64,000 bases of DNA, from contig DATMES010000042.1 in NCBI GenBank assembly GCA_035556555.1, positions 1-64,000 on the forward strand, given 5' to 3'. Shown one piece after another: positions 53,401-61,462 of this stretch. The DNA comes from Frankiaceae bacterium (GTDB taxonomy: Bacteria > Actinomycetota > Actinomycetes > BP-191). Positions within the stretch are counted from its first letter, which is position 1. Every line of letters starts with the position of its first letter. The translations under genes and the position numbers were made by a program. Under the pieces are notes generated by a model that saw only the letters and a program-made list of their open reading frames with translations, was not told where the DNA came from and made no database searches.

Positions 53401-54315
53401 GGCGAGGTCGTTCTTCGCCGGCGCGGAGAAGTGCGCCGCGTAGTTGGAGCCACCCATGGAGTCGTACTCGTCGCCGTACTCGGTGTGGTAGCAGCTGCTC
53501 GCGGGCGCCAGCGTGACGCGGACCGACGAGACGGTGCAGGTGTACGTGTGGGCGTGCGCGAGGCCGTAGTTGTGGCCCATCTCGTGGATGGAGACGCGGC
53601 GGTCCATGTACCCGTTGAGCCAGACCTCGGTGCCAGGCTGGTACGCCCAGCCCGCGGCGCCCGACGCGTCGCCGCCGCACATCGGGAAGTAGACGATCGT
53701 GCGCTCGTAGTTGGCGGCGTCGTAGCCGATGGTCAGCGCCTTCGCCTTGGCGTTGTTCATGATCTCCATGTGCTTCGAGTAGCACATGCCACCGGTGGGG
53801 GCGGCGATCTTCACCCACGGCGTCGTGGTGCCGGACAGGCCGAGCTGGCCGTACGACGCCTCTTCGAACCACCCGTCGTCGTCGCCGAAGATCTGGCTCT
53901 GCGCCTGTGCCTGCGTCACCGAGTCGGGCGACGACCAGTGCGCGAGGATGACGAGCACGCTCGTCGTGCCCGTCGTCTCCGGCACGGACGCCTCGCCGAG
54001 CGTCTCGACCTCCTGGACCGCCATGTCGGCGCCGGTGAGGCGGCCGCGGACGCGGATCGGCGTGCCGCCGTGGAGGTGCGTGCCCCGCGGCAGCGTCAGC
54101 CGGTACGACCGCCCGCCCGTGACGAGCAGGTCCTCGTAGACGTCGCGCAGCGACCCGTCGGGCTGGACGAGGTCCTTGGCGACCCGCTGGTACGTGCCCA
54201 CGAGCTCGGGGCGGCCGCGTTCGGCGGGCGGCTCCGCCTGCGCCGCGGTGGCGGCGAGCCCGGCGGCGCCGAACGCGCCGAGTACCAGCACGAGACGGCG
54301 GCGCAGGGAGGACAT
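50452..54315 (-). CDS. Giant secreted zinc metalloprotease, paralogue of the downstream gene
   Basis: 1287 residues. Signal peptide to about residue 28 (VLVLGAFGAAGLAATAAQA). The proregion GTYQRVAKDLVQPDGSLRDV parallels its paralogue. Zinc site SIHEMGHNYGLAHAHTY with HExxHxxxxxH and Met-turn YDSMGG. Followed by fn3, five Ig-like repeats (each with a .V.VTAP.G.T opening and W.....G.H...A.AYD), a second fn3 and two C-terminal beta domains (RAVSPATVTYGKAVTVTGKL). Same order as in the next gene, so a whole-gene tandem duplication is clear. Confidence 0.8.
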   Translation of the reverse strand: MSSLRRRLVLVLGAFGAAGLAATAAQAEPPAERGRPELVGTYQRVAKDLVQPDGSLRDVYEDLLVTGGRSYRLTLPRGTHLHGGTPIRVRGRLTGADMAVQEVETLGEASVPETTGTTSVLVILAHWSSPDSVTQAQAQSQIFGDDDGWFEEASYGQLGLSGTTTPWVKIAAPTGGMCYSKHMEIMNNAKAKALTIGYDAANYERTIVYFPMCGGDASGAAGWAYQPGTEVWLNGYMDRRVSIHEMGHNYGLAHAHTYTCTVSSVRVTLAPASSCYHTEYGDEYDSMGGSNYAAHFSAPAKNDLAWLTGRKRTLTSAETTFTLPPFETAGAQPLAAVAGVAGTARSYWVEYRQAIGYDNALPSGATGGVLVHMKDSGISAGGGPFLLDVSPQNTYSDAVIPPGGAWTSPEGVRISVGAVSATGAVVTVKGGADPPVVPSVPLNVSALGGDGSVKVSWDPPTSNGGATIQDYVVTRQPGGTTQTVEGTTLTAGSLTNGVEYTFAVAARNAAGTGPASTPVPAIPNAQLPSVSVTAPANGATIGGLVTLSATASPHPVSLASIDGVSFEVDGQGVDWDSTAPYSVQWDSTWTDDGPHTITATAYDENNRYRTSAAVDVTVATPKPTVAITLPLDGTVTTDDVVTLQATAEPAAGGDAPIQWVSYELTDGTAIGYGGDTAPYAAEWDATMLNGGYDVVAKAYDTNGRSGTSAPVHVTFDHPVPSVSVTAPAEGATVLGSAVEVTAAATPSPVSNADISQVEFYLDGSTYLGSDYDAPYATTWDTGSLVGAHTLTAVAYDVNGRTATSATRSVTVANPVPTVAITSPADFAVVDGVVQLAATATPNAQSGSPIESVTFSVDGFPLDAIAAPGPYTVGWSGFTGQHTVVATAVDEAGRVGESATITFTVPPPEPSAVMVAPTNGATVNAGAFDLVVVGSPDPGTGSPVSFAQFVVDGETLEWDEAPDAGGVFTATWQATPGQHVISATVFDENFDSGETGVVSVTVIAKPGAPTGVSAAASTNGSATVSWTAPANDGGSAITGYVVKTGAVTKQAASSPFVFTGLANGTAYAFTVAAVNAAGTGAFSTVGNTVIPGSTALTRAVSPATVTYGKAVTVTGKLTVAGTTAPLPGRTVQLLACAPGSATCAYTGKSGITSATGAVSIAYTPKMHRDLKLRYVKTTDQFPTVTTTAVRAQVRAYVTSAISRTSMLLGGSATVSGKVAPAHSGKRAYLQRLYSTGWKNVTYKTLGTTGTVSFAVRPTARGTYTYRLAFLGDTDHLAGYSTARTVKVT

Positions 54316-54386
54316 CGTCCGACCGTACGGACGCCGCCCCGGTGGCCGGTATGGCCCGAGTTGACCATCTTTCGCACCCGGACATG

Positions 54387-54424
54387 CCGCGAGCCCGGCC
54401 CGAGGTACGGGGCCGGGCTCGCGG
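54387..54424. terminator. Hairpin terminator of the subtilase gene
   Basis: CCGCGAGCCCGGCCC and GGGCCGGGCTCGCGG form a perfect 15-bp stem with an 8-base loop, 10 bases past the subtilase stop. Confidence 0.85.
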
Positions 54425-54433
54425 AGCGGTGTC

Positions 54434-55945
54434 CTAGACGGGCAGCGGGCGGGTCTGGTTGGCCGTCGGGGCCTCGTCGCCCTTGGTGCGCCAGTCGCTG
54501 CGGTACTTGCTCTTCGGCAGCGCGCGGACGGCGTTGAAGCAGCCCTCGCGCTTCGCCGACGACGCCTTCGCGAGGCAGGCCGCGACCTGGCCGGCCTTGT
54601 ACGCGTCGACGAAGCCCCAGCCGTAGTCGTCGTCCTTGCCGCGCGCGCCCAGGTCGCGCGAGGTGCGCGCCAGGATCTCCTCGGCGACCTCGCCGGTGAG
54701 ACGCGGGTACGCCTGCTTCATCAGCGCCACGACGCCCGAGACGTGCGGGCTGGACATCGAGGTGCCGGAGATCGCCATGTAGAACGGCATGTCGGTCGCG
54801 GGCGTGGCGTCGTTGCCGAGGTCGATGACGGCGCCCTTGCTGCGCGCGGCGACGATGTCGCTGCCGGGGGCGGTGACGTCGACCTGCGGGCCGCGGCTGG
54901 AGAAGCTGCTCATGCCGAACGCGCCGGTCTTGATCGTCGAGCCGACCGTGATGACGTTGCCCATCGCACCGGGCCAGCCGACGGTGTTCTTGCCGGGGCC
55001 GCTGTTGCCCGCGGAGAACACGAAGATCAGGCCCGAGCCGACGGCCGCGCGGATCATCTGGATGATCGGCTCGCTGTCGGGGTCGGTGACCTCGAAGATG
55101 CCCCACGAGTTGTGCACGATCGAGACGCCGAGCGCCTTGTTGTGCTCCATGAGGTACTCGATGGCGGCCATCGCGTTGGCCTCCCACCCGAAGTCGTACT
55201 GGACGCCCTGGACGAGCGAGGCGACCTTGAACCCGACGAGCTTGGCGTCGGGCGCGACGCCCGAGTAGTCGGCGCCGGAGAGGCCCGGCTGCTTCGCGGC
55301 CGCGCCGCTGCCGGCGATGGTGGACGCGACGTGCGTGCCGTGACCGACCTCGTCGACGGCGGCGTACGGGCCCATGCCCTCGGCGACCTCGTTGGTGACG
55401 GAGCCGTCCTGGTACGCGTCGAACGCCCAGCCGCCCTCGAAGTTGAACGTCCCCTTCACGCGGCCCGCGAAGTCGGGGTGGCTCGTGTCGAGGCCCGAGT
55501 CGATGACGGCGACGGTGACGCCCTTGCCGGTCAGCGCGAGGCCGCCCTTGTTCTTGGGGCCGCGGGCCTTGGGGACGTTGAGCGCCTTCTTGCTCTTGTC
55601 GAGGTGCAGGTCGAGGCCATTGTCGCGGACGACGGCGGTGACGCCGGCCAGGCCGGCCGCCTTCTGCAGGAGCGCGGACGGGGCGACGACGGCGACGGCG
55701 TTGACGCGCTTGAACGCGTGCAGCTTGGTGATGCCGAGGGCGTTCAGGGCGGCGACGTCGTTCGCGGTGACGGGACGCGCGAACTGGACGAACGCGTGGA
55801 GCTCGCCCGCGGCGCCGAGCAGCGAACGCTCGACCTTCGCGGTGGGGCGGGCGGCGGACGGCACCGCGAGGACGGCGCCGGTGACGGCAAGGGAGGCGGC
55901 GGCAGCGAGGCCGACGGCACGACGGGACACGGAGGCTCCAGACAT
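54434..55945 (-). CDS. Secreted subtilisin-like serine protease (S8)
   Basis: 503 residues. Signal peptide (LAAAASLAVTGAVLAVPSAA), an I9-type propeptide (ELHAFVQFARPVTANDVAAL), then the S8 domain with the triad Asp in TVAVIDSGLD, His in DEVGHGTHVAS and Ser in ISGTSMSSPHVSG. Oxyanion Asn lies in VFSAGNSGPG. A short C-terminal domain with two Cys follows. Start chosen at the ATG giving the signal peptide. No sortase or membrane anchor, so the mature enzyme is released. Confidence 0.94.
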   Translation of the reverse strand: MSGASVSRRAVGLAAAASLAVTGAVLAVPSAARPTAKVERSLLGAAGELHAFVQFARPVTANDVAALNALGITKLHAFKRVNAVAVVAPSALLQKAAGLAGVTAVVRDNGLDLHLDKSKKALNVPKARGPKNKGGLALTGKGVTVAVIDSGLDTSHPDFAGRVKGTFNFEGGWAFDAYQDGSVTNEVAEGMGPYAAVDEVGHGTHVASTIAGSGAAAKQPGLSGADYSGVAPDAKLVGFKVASLVQGVQYDFGWEANAMAAIEYLMEHNKALGVSIVHNSWGIFEVTDPDSEPIIQMIRAAVGSGLIFVFSAGNSGPGKNTVGWPGAMGNVITVGSTIKTGAFGMSSFSSRGPQVDVTAPGSDIVAARSKGAVIDLGNDATPATDMPFYMAISGTSMSSPHVSGVVALMKQAYPRLTGEVAEEILARTSRDLGARGKDDDYGWGFVDAYKAGQVAACLAKASSAKREGCFNAVRALPKSKYRSDWRTKGDEAPTANQTRPLPV

Positions 55946-56006
55946 GGGTGGGGTCTTCGTCACGCGTAACGAGAGCACCTGTCCCCGGTGACGGAGGTGA
56001 CCACTT

Positions 56007-56056
56007 CGCAACCCGGTTGCGGCTCGTGCGGGGAAAAGACGCAGAACGCACCCCGA
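56007..56056 (-). repeat. Dispersed repeat family A, copy 4
   Basis: On the minus strand: GGGGTGCGTTCTGCGTCTTT, CCCCGCACGAG and a CGCAACCGGGTTGCG palindrome, continuing into GTGGTCACCTCCGTCACC, which resembles the extension in copy 1. Confidence 0.75.
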
Positions 56057-56100
56057 TGGACACGCCCGGTCCCGGCGCCATGCTCCGGCTGCGCCGGGCG

Positions 56101-56156
56101 CTCGTTCTGTGAAGATCGCCACGCGTGAGACCGGCAGGTAGACGGCACGGAACGAG
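56101..56156 (-). repeat. Dispersed repeat family C, copy 4
   Basis: Bounded by CTCGTTC and GAACGAG, perfect 7-bp terminal inverted repeats. The minus-strand core CCGGTCTCACGCGTGGCGAT matches copies 1 and 2. Ends 10 bases from the DinB gene stop. Confidence 0.72.
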
Positions 56157-56166
56157 GGTCAGCCGG

Positions 56167-56880
56167 TCAGGCCCCGGCGATCGTGTCGAGGTCGCGGGTG
56201 GCGTAGCGGAGGTGCTCCCACTCCTCCTCGAGGATCACGTGCAGGCACTGGAGAACGGTCTCCCCGGCCGCGGGTTCCCAGGGGTTCGTGCGCGGCTCGG
56301 CCAGCGCGTCGGGCGTGACGGTGGCGAGGAAGTCGCGCACCATCGCGACGCGGTCCGCGCGCGCGTCGAGCACCTCGGCGTACGACGGGGTGTCCTTCGT
56401 GAAGACGGACATGTCGAGCCCCTCGTCCTCGGCGCCGGCGAACGCCAGGCCGAGCGGGTGGAATGGCTGGTCGACCTCCAGGACCGCCTTGCGCAGCCAC
56501 GCGTCGGTGGCGAGTACCAGGTGCCGGAGCGTCTGCGCGAACGACCACTCCCCGGCCACCGACACGTCGACCGTGCCGGCCGGCATCGCGGCGACGCGGT
56601 CGAGCATGGCGGCCCAGGCACCCTCGACCGCGGCCCAGGCGGCGCGCAGCCCCTCCGGATCGGTGGCGCGGCGGTCGGCGCGGCCTGGGAAACGGCGGTT
56701 GAGCTCGGCCTCGACGAGGGGTACGACGTCGACGCCGTTGACGCGGAAGCTCTCGGCGTGCGCGAGCCACGGCGCGTCGATGTCCGCGCCCGACACGTGC
56801 ACCTCGCGCATCACGACGCTGGTGAGATCGGCCCGCACGAACCGCGAGCCGTGCAGGTCCACGTCGACGAACTCCGCCAT
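56167..56880 (-). CDS. DinB-superfamily protein with a short pentapeptide-like N-terminus
   Basis: 237 residues. The first 30 residues (VDVDLHGSRFVRADLTSVVM) read as a few pentapeptide units. The rest is a four-helix DinB_2-type bundle with SFAQTLRHLVLATDAWLRKA and, near the end, CLHVILEEEWEHLRYATRDL; His and Glu in these helices would bind a metal. DinB-like proteins are thiol-dependent transferases. It lies 13 bases after the tad operon and may be co-transcribed. Confidence 0.8.
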   Translation of the reverse strand: MAEFVDVDLHGSRFVRADLTSVVMREVHVSGADIDAPWLAHAESFRVNGVDVVPLVEAELNRRFPGRADRRATDPEGLRAAWAAVEGAWAAMLDRVAAMPAGTVDVSVAGEWSFAQTLRHLVLATDAWLRKAVLEVDQPFHPLGLAFAGAEDEGLDMSVFTKDTPSYAEVLDARADRVAMVRDFLATVTPDALAEPRTNPWEPAAGETVLQCLHVILEEEWEHLRYATRDLDTIAGA

Positions 56881-56893
56881 GACGGCGACCTTC

Positions 56894-57304
56894 TCACGGG
56901 GTACGGAGCAGCCGCGCGGTCGCGGTGGCGGTGACCGTGGCGTCGTTCGCCCAGCCTGGCGGGGCGAGCGGCAGGCGGAGGGGACGGACGAGCGTCACGG
57001 TGACGCTGGTGCCGTCGGTCTCGACGCTCGCGACGCGCGTCCCTGGGAAGTGCTCGGTGACGTACGCCTCGACGGCGCGGGTGGGGTCGGCGAGCGGCAG
57101 GACGTCGCCGGCGCCCGTGTAGAACGCGCCGAGGTCCACCTCCTGCGCCGCCCGCAGGGCGGCGCCGTCGGCCTGGCTCGCCAGCGTGCGCCGCGCGAGG
57201 AACGCCGCTGACGCGTCCACCACGACGACCGTCGCGAGGATCAGCACGAGGCCGAGGAACAGCGTGAGCAGCAGGACGGTGCCGTCGTCCGAGCGGCGCC
57301 TCAC
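56894..57304 (-). CDS. TadG/TadE-like pilus assembly protein (Rv3654c-like)
   Basis: 136 residues from a GTG overlapping the upstream stop (GTGA). SDDGTVLLLTLFLGLVLILA is a TadE/TadG N-terminal helix preceding DASAAFLARRTLASQADGAA, the typical RTLASQADGAAL phrase. The rest is a beta-rich external domain. A minor pilin-like protein exposed outside the membrane. Last gene of the tad operon. Confidence 0.82.
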   Translation of the reverse strand: MRRRSDDGTVLLLTLFLGLVLILATVVVVDASAAFLARRTLASQADGAALRAAQEVDLGAFYTGAGDVLPLADPTRAVEAYVTEHFPGTRVASVETDGTSVTVTLVRPLRLPLAPPGWANDATVTATATARLLRTP

Positions 57305-57681
57305 CGGTACCGGTCCACGGTCGCGACGTGCGTGGCGGTGACGGGGATCGTGCCGACGCCGAGGACGCTGACGTCGTACGTCACGGTCACGGTGACCGCG
57401 CCACCGGGTTCCAGGGCGCCGTCCGTGTGGAGCGCGGCGCGCGGCGCGCCTGGCAGCTGGTCGGCGAGCGCGAGGTCGGCGGCCTCCTGCGCCCTCGTCG
57501 TCGCCGCGTCGTGAGTCGCCGCCGTGACGTACGCCCGCCCGGCCTCCCGCGCCGCGCTGCTCACCGCGAACGCCGCCCGCTGCACCGCGAACACGGTCAG
57601 CAGGACGTACACGAGCGGCACCATGAGCACGACCGCGACGGTGACGAACTCGACGCTCGCGTTGCCGTCGTCGGCGGTCAC
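57301..57681 (-). CDS. TadE-like minor pilin (second)
   Basis: 126 residues from a GTG that overlaps the previous stop. DDGNASVEFVTVAVVLMVPL has the TadE Gly...Glu pattern with VEF, and RAAFAVSSAAREAGRAYVTA follows. Membrane-anchored pseudopilin probably processed after the Gly. Corresponds to the Rv3655c position. Confidence 0.8.
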   Translation of the reverse strand: MTADDGNASVEFVTVAVVLMVPLVYVLLTVFAVQRAAFAVSSAAREAGRAYVTAATHDAATTRAQEAADLALADQLPGAPRAALHTDGALEPGGAVTVTVTYDVSVLGVGTIPVTATHVATVDRYR

Positions 57682-58049
57682 AGCCCCTCCTCGTACGCGT
57701 GCGCCGTCGCGTCGACCGCCACCGCCCCGACCGGCGGGAACAGCAGCGGCAACGCCCCCCGCACCCGCAGCGCGACGACCTCGCCCTCGGCGCAGTCGTA
57801 CGCGAGCCCGTCGGCCACGCGCGCGCCGACGGAGCGGCGGACGAGGTCGTCGGCACGGGCGGCGCCGTCGGCGCAGTCGCGGTCGGCGTTCGCGGCCTCG
57901 CGGGCACCCTCGGCGAGGGAGGCGACGACGACGTTGCGCAGGTGGAGGTAGAGCCCGACCTGGAGCACGCCGAGGAACAGCGTCACGACCAGCACGCCCA
58001 CGAGCACGAACTCCACGACCGCCGCGCCGCGGTCATCGGTGGTGGCGTG
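57678..58049 (-). CDS. TadE-like pseudopilin, 5' end uncertain
   Basis: About 123 residues. DDRGAAVVEFVLVGVLVVTL is a canonical TadE helix, followed by LHLRNVVVASLAEGAREAAN. No ATG/GTG/TTG occurs in frame between this helix and the adjacent palindrome B copy 3; the first GTG lies inside the helix. The frame continues upstream through two palindromes. Either an unusual start is used or the palindrome has replaced the original 5' end, leaving an impaired gene. Confidence 0.6.
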   Translation of the reverse strand, partial: HATTDDRGAAVVEFVLVGVLVVTLFLGVLQVGLYLHLRNVVVASLAEGAREAANADRDCADGAARADDLVRRSVGARVADGLAYDCAEGEVVALRVRGALPLLFPPVGAVAVDATAHAYEEGL

Positions 58050-58059
58050 ACGCGGAAAT

Positions 58060-58115
58060 CGTGATCTTGGCAATGTTCGTGGTGCCCGGCGGACGGATAC
58101 ATGACCAAGATCACG
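58060..58115. repeat. Palindromic repeat family B, copy 3
   Basis: CGTGATCTTGG and CCAAGATCACG arms (11 perfect pairs; extended arm imperfect: AATGTT against ATACAT). It lies immediately upstream of the TadE-like frame. Confidence 0.7.
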
Positions 58116-58161
58116 CCGTCTGGAACGCGTGATCCGCGGAGGACGCAGCGACGCCGCGAGT

Positions 58162-58223
58162 TTTCGTGATCTTGGCTGCGTTCGTGTCGCCGGAGCAGCA
58201 GAAACGCAGCCAAGATCACGAAA
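58162..58223. repeat. Palindromic repeat family B, copy 4
   Basis: TTTCGTGATCTTGGCTGCGTT and its near-perfect complement AACGCAGCCAAGATCACGAAA flank an 18-base loop. Compared with copy 1, the inner arm changed from AATGTT to TGCGTT on both sides, a compensatory substitution. Confidence 0.75.
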
Positions 58224-58249
58224 GGCGCGGTCCCCGCGCGCCCCGACGG

Positions 58250-58441
58250 TCAGCACGTGGCGCCGGAGCCGTTCACCCCGATGGTGCACAGCGCGCTCGC
58301 GAGGATGCCGGTCAGCGCGTCCTGCGCGAACCCCCAGATCGCCGCGACGATCACCGCCGTCATGAGCGTCACGAGCACCCAGCCGGGTACGTCCCCGCGC
58401 TCGGGATCGGTGCCCGCGACGCGGGCGTGGATGGCGTACAT
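58250..58441 (-). CDS. Flp/TadA-system major pilin-like small protein
   Basis: 63 residues. A short N-terminus ends in GDVPGWVLVTLMTAVIVAAI, then WGFAQDALTGILASALCTIG. A Gly-rich start and one hydrophobic helix match the Flp position (Rv3656c) in the tad order. The Glu+5 seen in Flp is not obvious, so this may be a DUF4244-type pilin. Secreted through the TadA-C system. Confidence 0.72.
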   Translation of the reverse strand: MYAIHARVAGTDPERGDVPGWVLVTLMTAVIVAAIWGFAQDALTGILASALCTIGVNGSGATC

Positions 58442-58452
58442 GAGGTCCCCCT

Positions 58453-59379
58453 TCAGGGCGTGACGATGCGGAGTCCGTAGAAGCCGGGCCAGAGCGCGAA
58501 AAGAACAGTCACGGGCAGGATCAGGAAGACGACGGGCACGAGCATCGCGATCTCGCGGCGGCCGCCGATCTCGAGCAGCCGGCGGCGCCCGGCCTCGCGG
58601 ACGTCCACCGCCTGCGCGCGCAGCACGTCGGCGAGCGGCGTGCCGCGCTCGACCGCGACGACGAGCCCGTCGACGAAGCGGGCCAGCTCGGGGAGCGACG
58701 TACGCCGCGCGACGCCGTCGAGCGCGGCGACCAGGCCCGCGCCGGAGCGGGACTCTGCGAGCGCCGTACGCAGCTCGCCCGCGAGCTCCCCCTGGCTGAC
58801 GCGGCAGACCCGGTCGAGCGCGCCGGCCGGGCCCTCCCCCGCCGTCACCGCGAGCGCGAGCAGCTCCGCGACGGTCGGGAACTCCTCGAGCATGCGCTCC
58901 TCGCGGCGGCGTACCTCGCGGCTCAGCCACGAGTCGCGCGCCAGCACGCCGAACGCCGCCAGCCCCAGCGTCAACGCGAGCAGCGCGCCTGGGCTGCCGC
59001 CGCCGCGCGCGACCGCCAGTGCCGAGAGCCCGAGCCCGGCCAGCAGGCCGAACGCGCCCCACACGACCTGCTCCGCGCGGAACTCCTCGACCGTCCGGGT
59101 CCCGCCTGCCTGTGCGAGTCGCCGTCGCACCGACGCCGCCCCGCCGAGCCACCGGTCGAGGAACGCCGTCGCGTCCTCGAGCACCGGAGCGAGCAGTCGT
59201 TCGAGCGTCGGAAAGGGAGTCAGCGCGTCGTTCGCCGCGAGCAGCCGCGACGGGCGCGGGGCGTCGCGGAGATACGGCGCGAGGCGGTCGTCGAGTCGTG
59301 GCGTCCGCAAGGGCGGCGCGTACGACACCGCGAGCGCCAGGCCCGTTCCGAAGAGCAGGCCGAGGAGGACGCCGGTCAC
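58453..59379 (-). CDS. tadC: TadC-like pilus assembly inner-membrane protein
   Basis: 308 residues from a GTG overlapping the tadB stop (GTGA). Type II secretion F-domain features: REERMLEEFPTVAELLALAV, ARRTSLPELARFVDGLVVAV and DVLRAQAVDVREAGRRRLLE, with helices at about 95-130 and 285-303. Forms the platform with TadB for pilus assembly. First helices span the N-terminus. Confidence 0.88.
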   Translation of the reverse strand: MTGVLLGLLFGTGLALAVSYAPPLRTPRLDDRLAPYLRDAPRPSRLLAANDALTPFPTLERLLAPVLEDATAFLDRWLGGAASVRRRLAQAGGTRTVEEFRAEQVVWGAFGLLAGLGLSALAVARGGGSPGALLALTLGLAAFGVLARDSWLSREVRRREERMLEEFPTVAELLALAVTAGEGPAGALDRVCRVSQGELAGELRTALAESRSGAGLVAALDGVARRTSLPELARFVDGLVVAVERGTPLADVLRAQAVDVREAGRRRLLEIGGRREIAMLVPVVFLILPVTVLFALWPGFYGLRIVTP

Positions 59380-60230
59380 CGGAGGACGCGCCGTTCGGCG
59401 GGGAGGCGGGCGATGCGGAGCATGAGCCGGTACGCCGCCATCGACGTCGCTCCCCCGCCGAGCAGCACCATCGCGCCTGCCCCGCTGGCGTACGCCTCGA
59501 CGGCCGCGGGGCGCGACGCCAGCAGGAGGAGCAGCAGCCACGGCGCGGCCAGCGCGAGCCGCGCGGCGCCGACCGTCCAGCCCTGCCGCGTCTCCAGCTC
59601 CGCGCGGGTCCGCGCGTCCTCACGCAGGAAGGCGGAGAGCGTACGGAGCAGCCGGCCCAAGTCGGTGCCGCCGACCTCGCGCGCCATCCGCAGCGACTCC
59701 ACGACCCGGTCGCCCACCGGGTCGGCGAGCGCGTCCTCGAGCCGGTCCAGGCAGTCGGCGAAGCGCCCGGTCGCGCGGTAGTCGGCGGCGAAGCGCGCGA
59801 ACGCGGGCCGCAGCAGCTCGGGCCCGCGCGTCGCGAGCTGCGACACCGCCTCGGGCAGCGCCAGACCCGCGCGGACTGCCGACGCGAGGTTGTCGACGAC
59901 CTCGGGCCAGACCTCGCGCAGCTCCACCGCCCGCTTCCGCCGACGGGAGCGGACCAGGGTGAACGGCGCCGCCGCCGCGAACGCCCCGAACGCCAGCCCG
60001 ATCACCGCCACCCGCGACACCCCCGCGACGACGACGAACGCCGTCAGCCCCAGCGCGACGCTCGCGCCGAGGAGGCGCCCTGGCGAGACGCCCTCGATGC
60101 CGGCCTGCGCGAGCTGCTCGGTCATGCGGTCGTGCCAGGAACGGCGCGTACGGATCGGCGGCGGCGACGTGCACGCACGCCACACGAGGAACACGCCGAC
60201 CCCGAACACCAGCCCCAGCGCGGCGCCCAT
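59376..60230 (-). CDS. tadB: TadB-like pilus assembly inner-membrane protein
   Basis: 284 residues, coupled to tadA by a one-base TGATG overlap. F-domain: VELREVWPEVVDNLASAVRA, GLALPEAVSQLATRGPELLR and LRMAREVGGTDLGRLLRTLS. Hydrophobic segments at 3-19, 52-90 and 233-265. Works with TadC and the TadA ATPase in the cytoplasmic membrane. Confidence 0.88.
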   Translation of the reverse strand: MGAALGLVFGVGVFLVWRACTSPPPIRTRRSWHDRMTEQLAQAGIEGVSPGRLLGASVALGLTAFVVVAGVSRVAVIGLAFGAFAAAAPFTLVRSRRRKRAVELREVWPEVVDNLASAVRAGLALPEAVSQLATRGPELLRPAFARFAADYRATGRFADCLDRLEDALADPVGDRVVESLRMAREVGGTDLGRLLRTLSAFLREDARTRAELETRQGWTVGAARLALAAPWLLLLLLASRPAAVEAYASGAGAMVLLGGGATSMAAYRLMLRIARLPAERRVLR

Positions 60231-61462
60231 CAGGCAGCCCCTGTCGGGGCGAGCAGCGCCGGGAGGTCGTACCCCGCACGCTCGAACCGGTCGGCGTGCG
60301 GCGGGTACCCGTCGGCGCGGACGAGCTCGTCGGCGCGGGTGACGTACACCTGCGATGTCTCGACCACGGCGCCCTCGACGCGTCCTGGCACGCCGACGAC
60401 CTCGGTCACGCGGCGCGCCCCGTCGGCCAGTGTCGTGACGTGCACGACGAGGTCGACGCACGCCGCGACCGTCGGGACGACGAACGCGTGCGTGACGTTC
60501 TCCCCTGCCAGGAGAGGCAGGGTGCAGAGCTTGACGATCGCCTCGCGCGCGGAGTTGGCGTGGATCGTGGCCATGCCAGGGAGGCCGCTGTTGAGCGCGA
60601 TGAGCAGGTCGAGGCACTCCTCCTGCCGTACCTCGCCGACGATCAGCCGGTCGGGGCGCATCCGCAGCGCCTCCTTGACCAGCCGCCGGAGCCGGATCTC
60701 GCCGGTGCCCTCGAGGCTGGCCTGCCGCGTCTGCAGCGCCACCCAGTCGGCGCACGGCAGCCGCAGCTCGAAGACCTCCTCGCAGGTGACGACGCGTTCG
60801 CGCGCCGGGACGGCGGCGGCGAGGCAGTTGAGCAGGGTCGTCTTGCCGGCCTGCGTGCCGCCGGCGACGACGACGTTGAGGCCGGCGGCGACGGCCGCCT
60901 CGAGGAACCGCGCCGCGTACGCCGGCAGCGTGCCGAGCGCGACCAGCTCGTCCAGCCCGTGCGCGGGCAGCAGGAACTTGCGGATGTTGACCGCCCAGTG
61001 CCGCCGCGTGACGTCGGGGATGACGACGTGCAGCCTGCTGCCGTCCGGCAGCGTCGCGTCCACGAACGGATGGCTGAGGTCGATACGACGGCCGCTCGGC
61101 TCGAGCATGCGCTCGACGAGGTCGCGGACCTGCTGCTCGGTGAGGATCGTCGTCGTCAGCTCGCTGCGGCCTCTTCGTGCCACGAACACGCGCCCTGGCT
61201 CGTTGACCCAGACCTCCTCGACCTCGGGGTCGTCGAGGTACGGCTGCAGCGGGCCGTAGCCGGCGACGGCGTCGTACACATGCCTCGTCGCGTCGGCGGG
61301 GAGCGGCGGCATGGGGGCGGCGAGCGCGCGCTCGTCGTAGTCGGTGACGACCTCGTCGACGAGACGGCGTACGGCGGCGGGGTCGGTCGCCGGGTCGAGG
61401 CCGCGGCGGCGTACCAGCTCGCGGACCTCGCGTTCGACGATCGCCGTGGCGTCCCCCGTCAC
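60230..61462 (-). CDS. tadA: TadA/CpaF-type secretion ATPase
   Basis: 410 residues from a GTG at 61462. N-terminal domain (VREVRELVRRRGLD-like EREVRELVRRRGLDP) followed by YGPLQPYLDDPEVEEVWVNE. Walker A VVAGGTQAGKTTLLNCLA, Asp box CEEVFEL, Walker B RPDRLIVGEVRQEE and His box ATIHANSA. Powers pilus assembly. A septum-site-determining (ssd/tadZ-like) gene usually found upstream is absent from this window; instead a repeat A copy and a convergent-orientation regulator follow. Confidence 0.93.
   Translation of the reverse strand: MTGDATAIVEREVRELVRRRGLDPATDPAAVRRLVDEVVTDYDERALAAPMPPLPADATRHVYDAVAGYGPLQPYLDDPEVEEVWVNEPGRVFVARRGRSELTTTILTEQQVRDLVERMLEPSGRRIDLSHPFVDATLPDGSRLHVVIPDVTRRHWAVNIRKFLLPAHGLDELVALGTLPAYAARFLEAAVAAGLNVVVAGGTQAGKTTLLNCLAAAVPARERVVTCEEVFELRLPCADWVALQTRQASLEGTGEIRLRRLVKEALRMRPDRLIVGEVRQEECLDLLIALNSGLPGMATIHANSAREAIVKLCTLPLLAGENVTHAFVVPTVAACVDLVVHVTTLADGARRVTEVVGVPGRVEGAVVETSQVYVTRADELVRADGYPPHADRFERAGYDLPALLAPTGAA

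Noticed and set aside
48806-54385. A long same-strand frame spanning both metalloproteases
   Set aside because: Its translation is Arg/Ala/His-rich with no domain, while the alternate frames contain zinc motifs, signal peptides and Ig repeats. It is a frame shadow.
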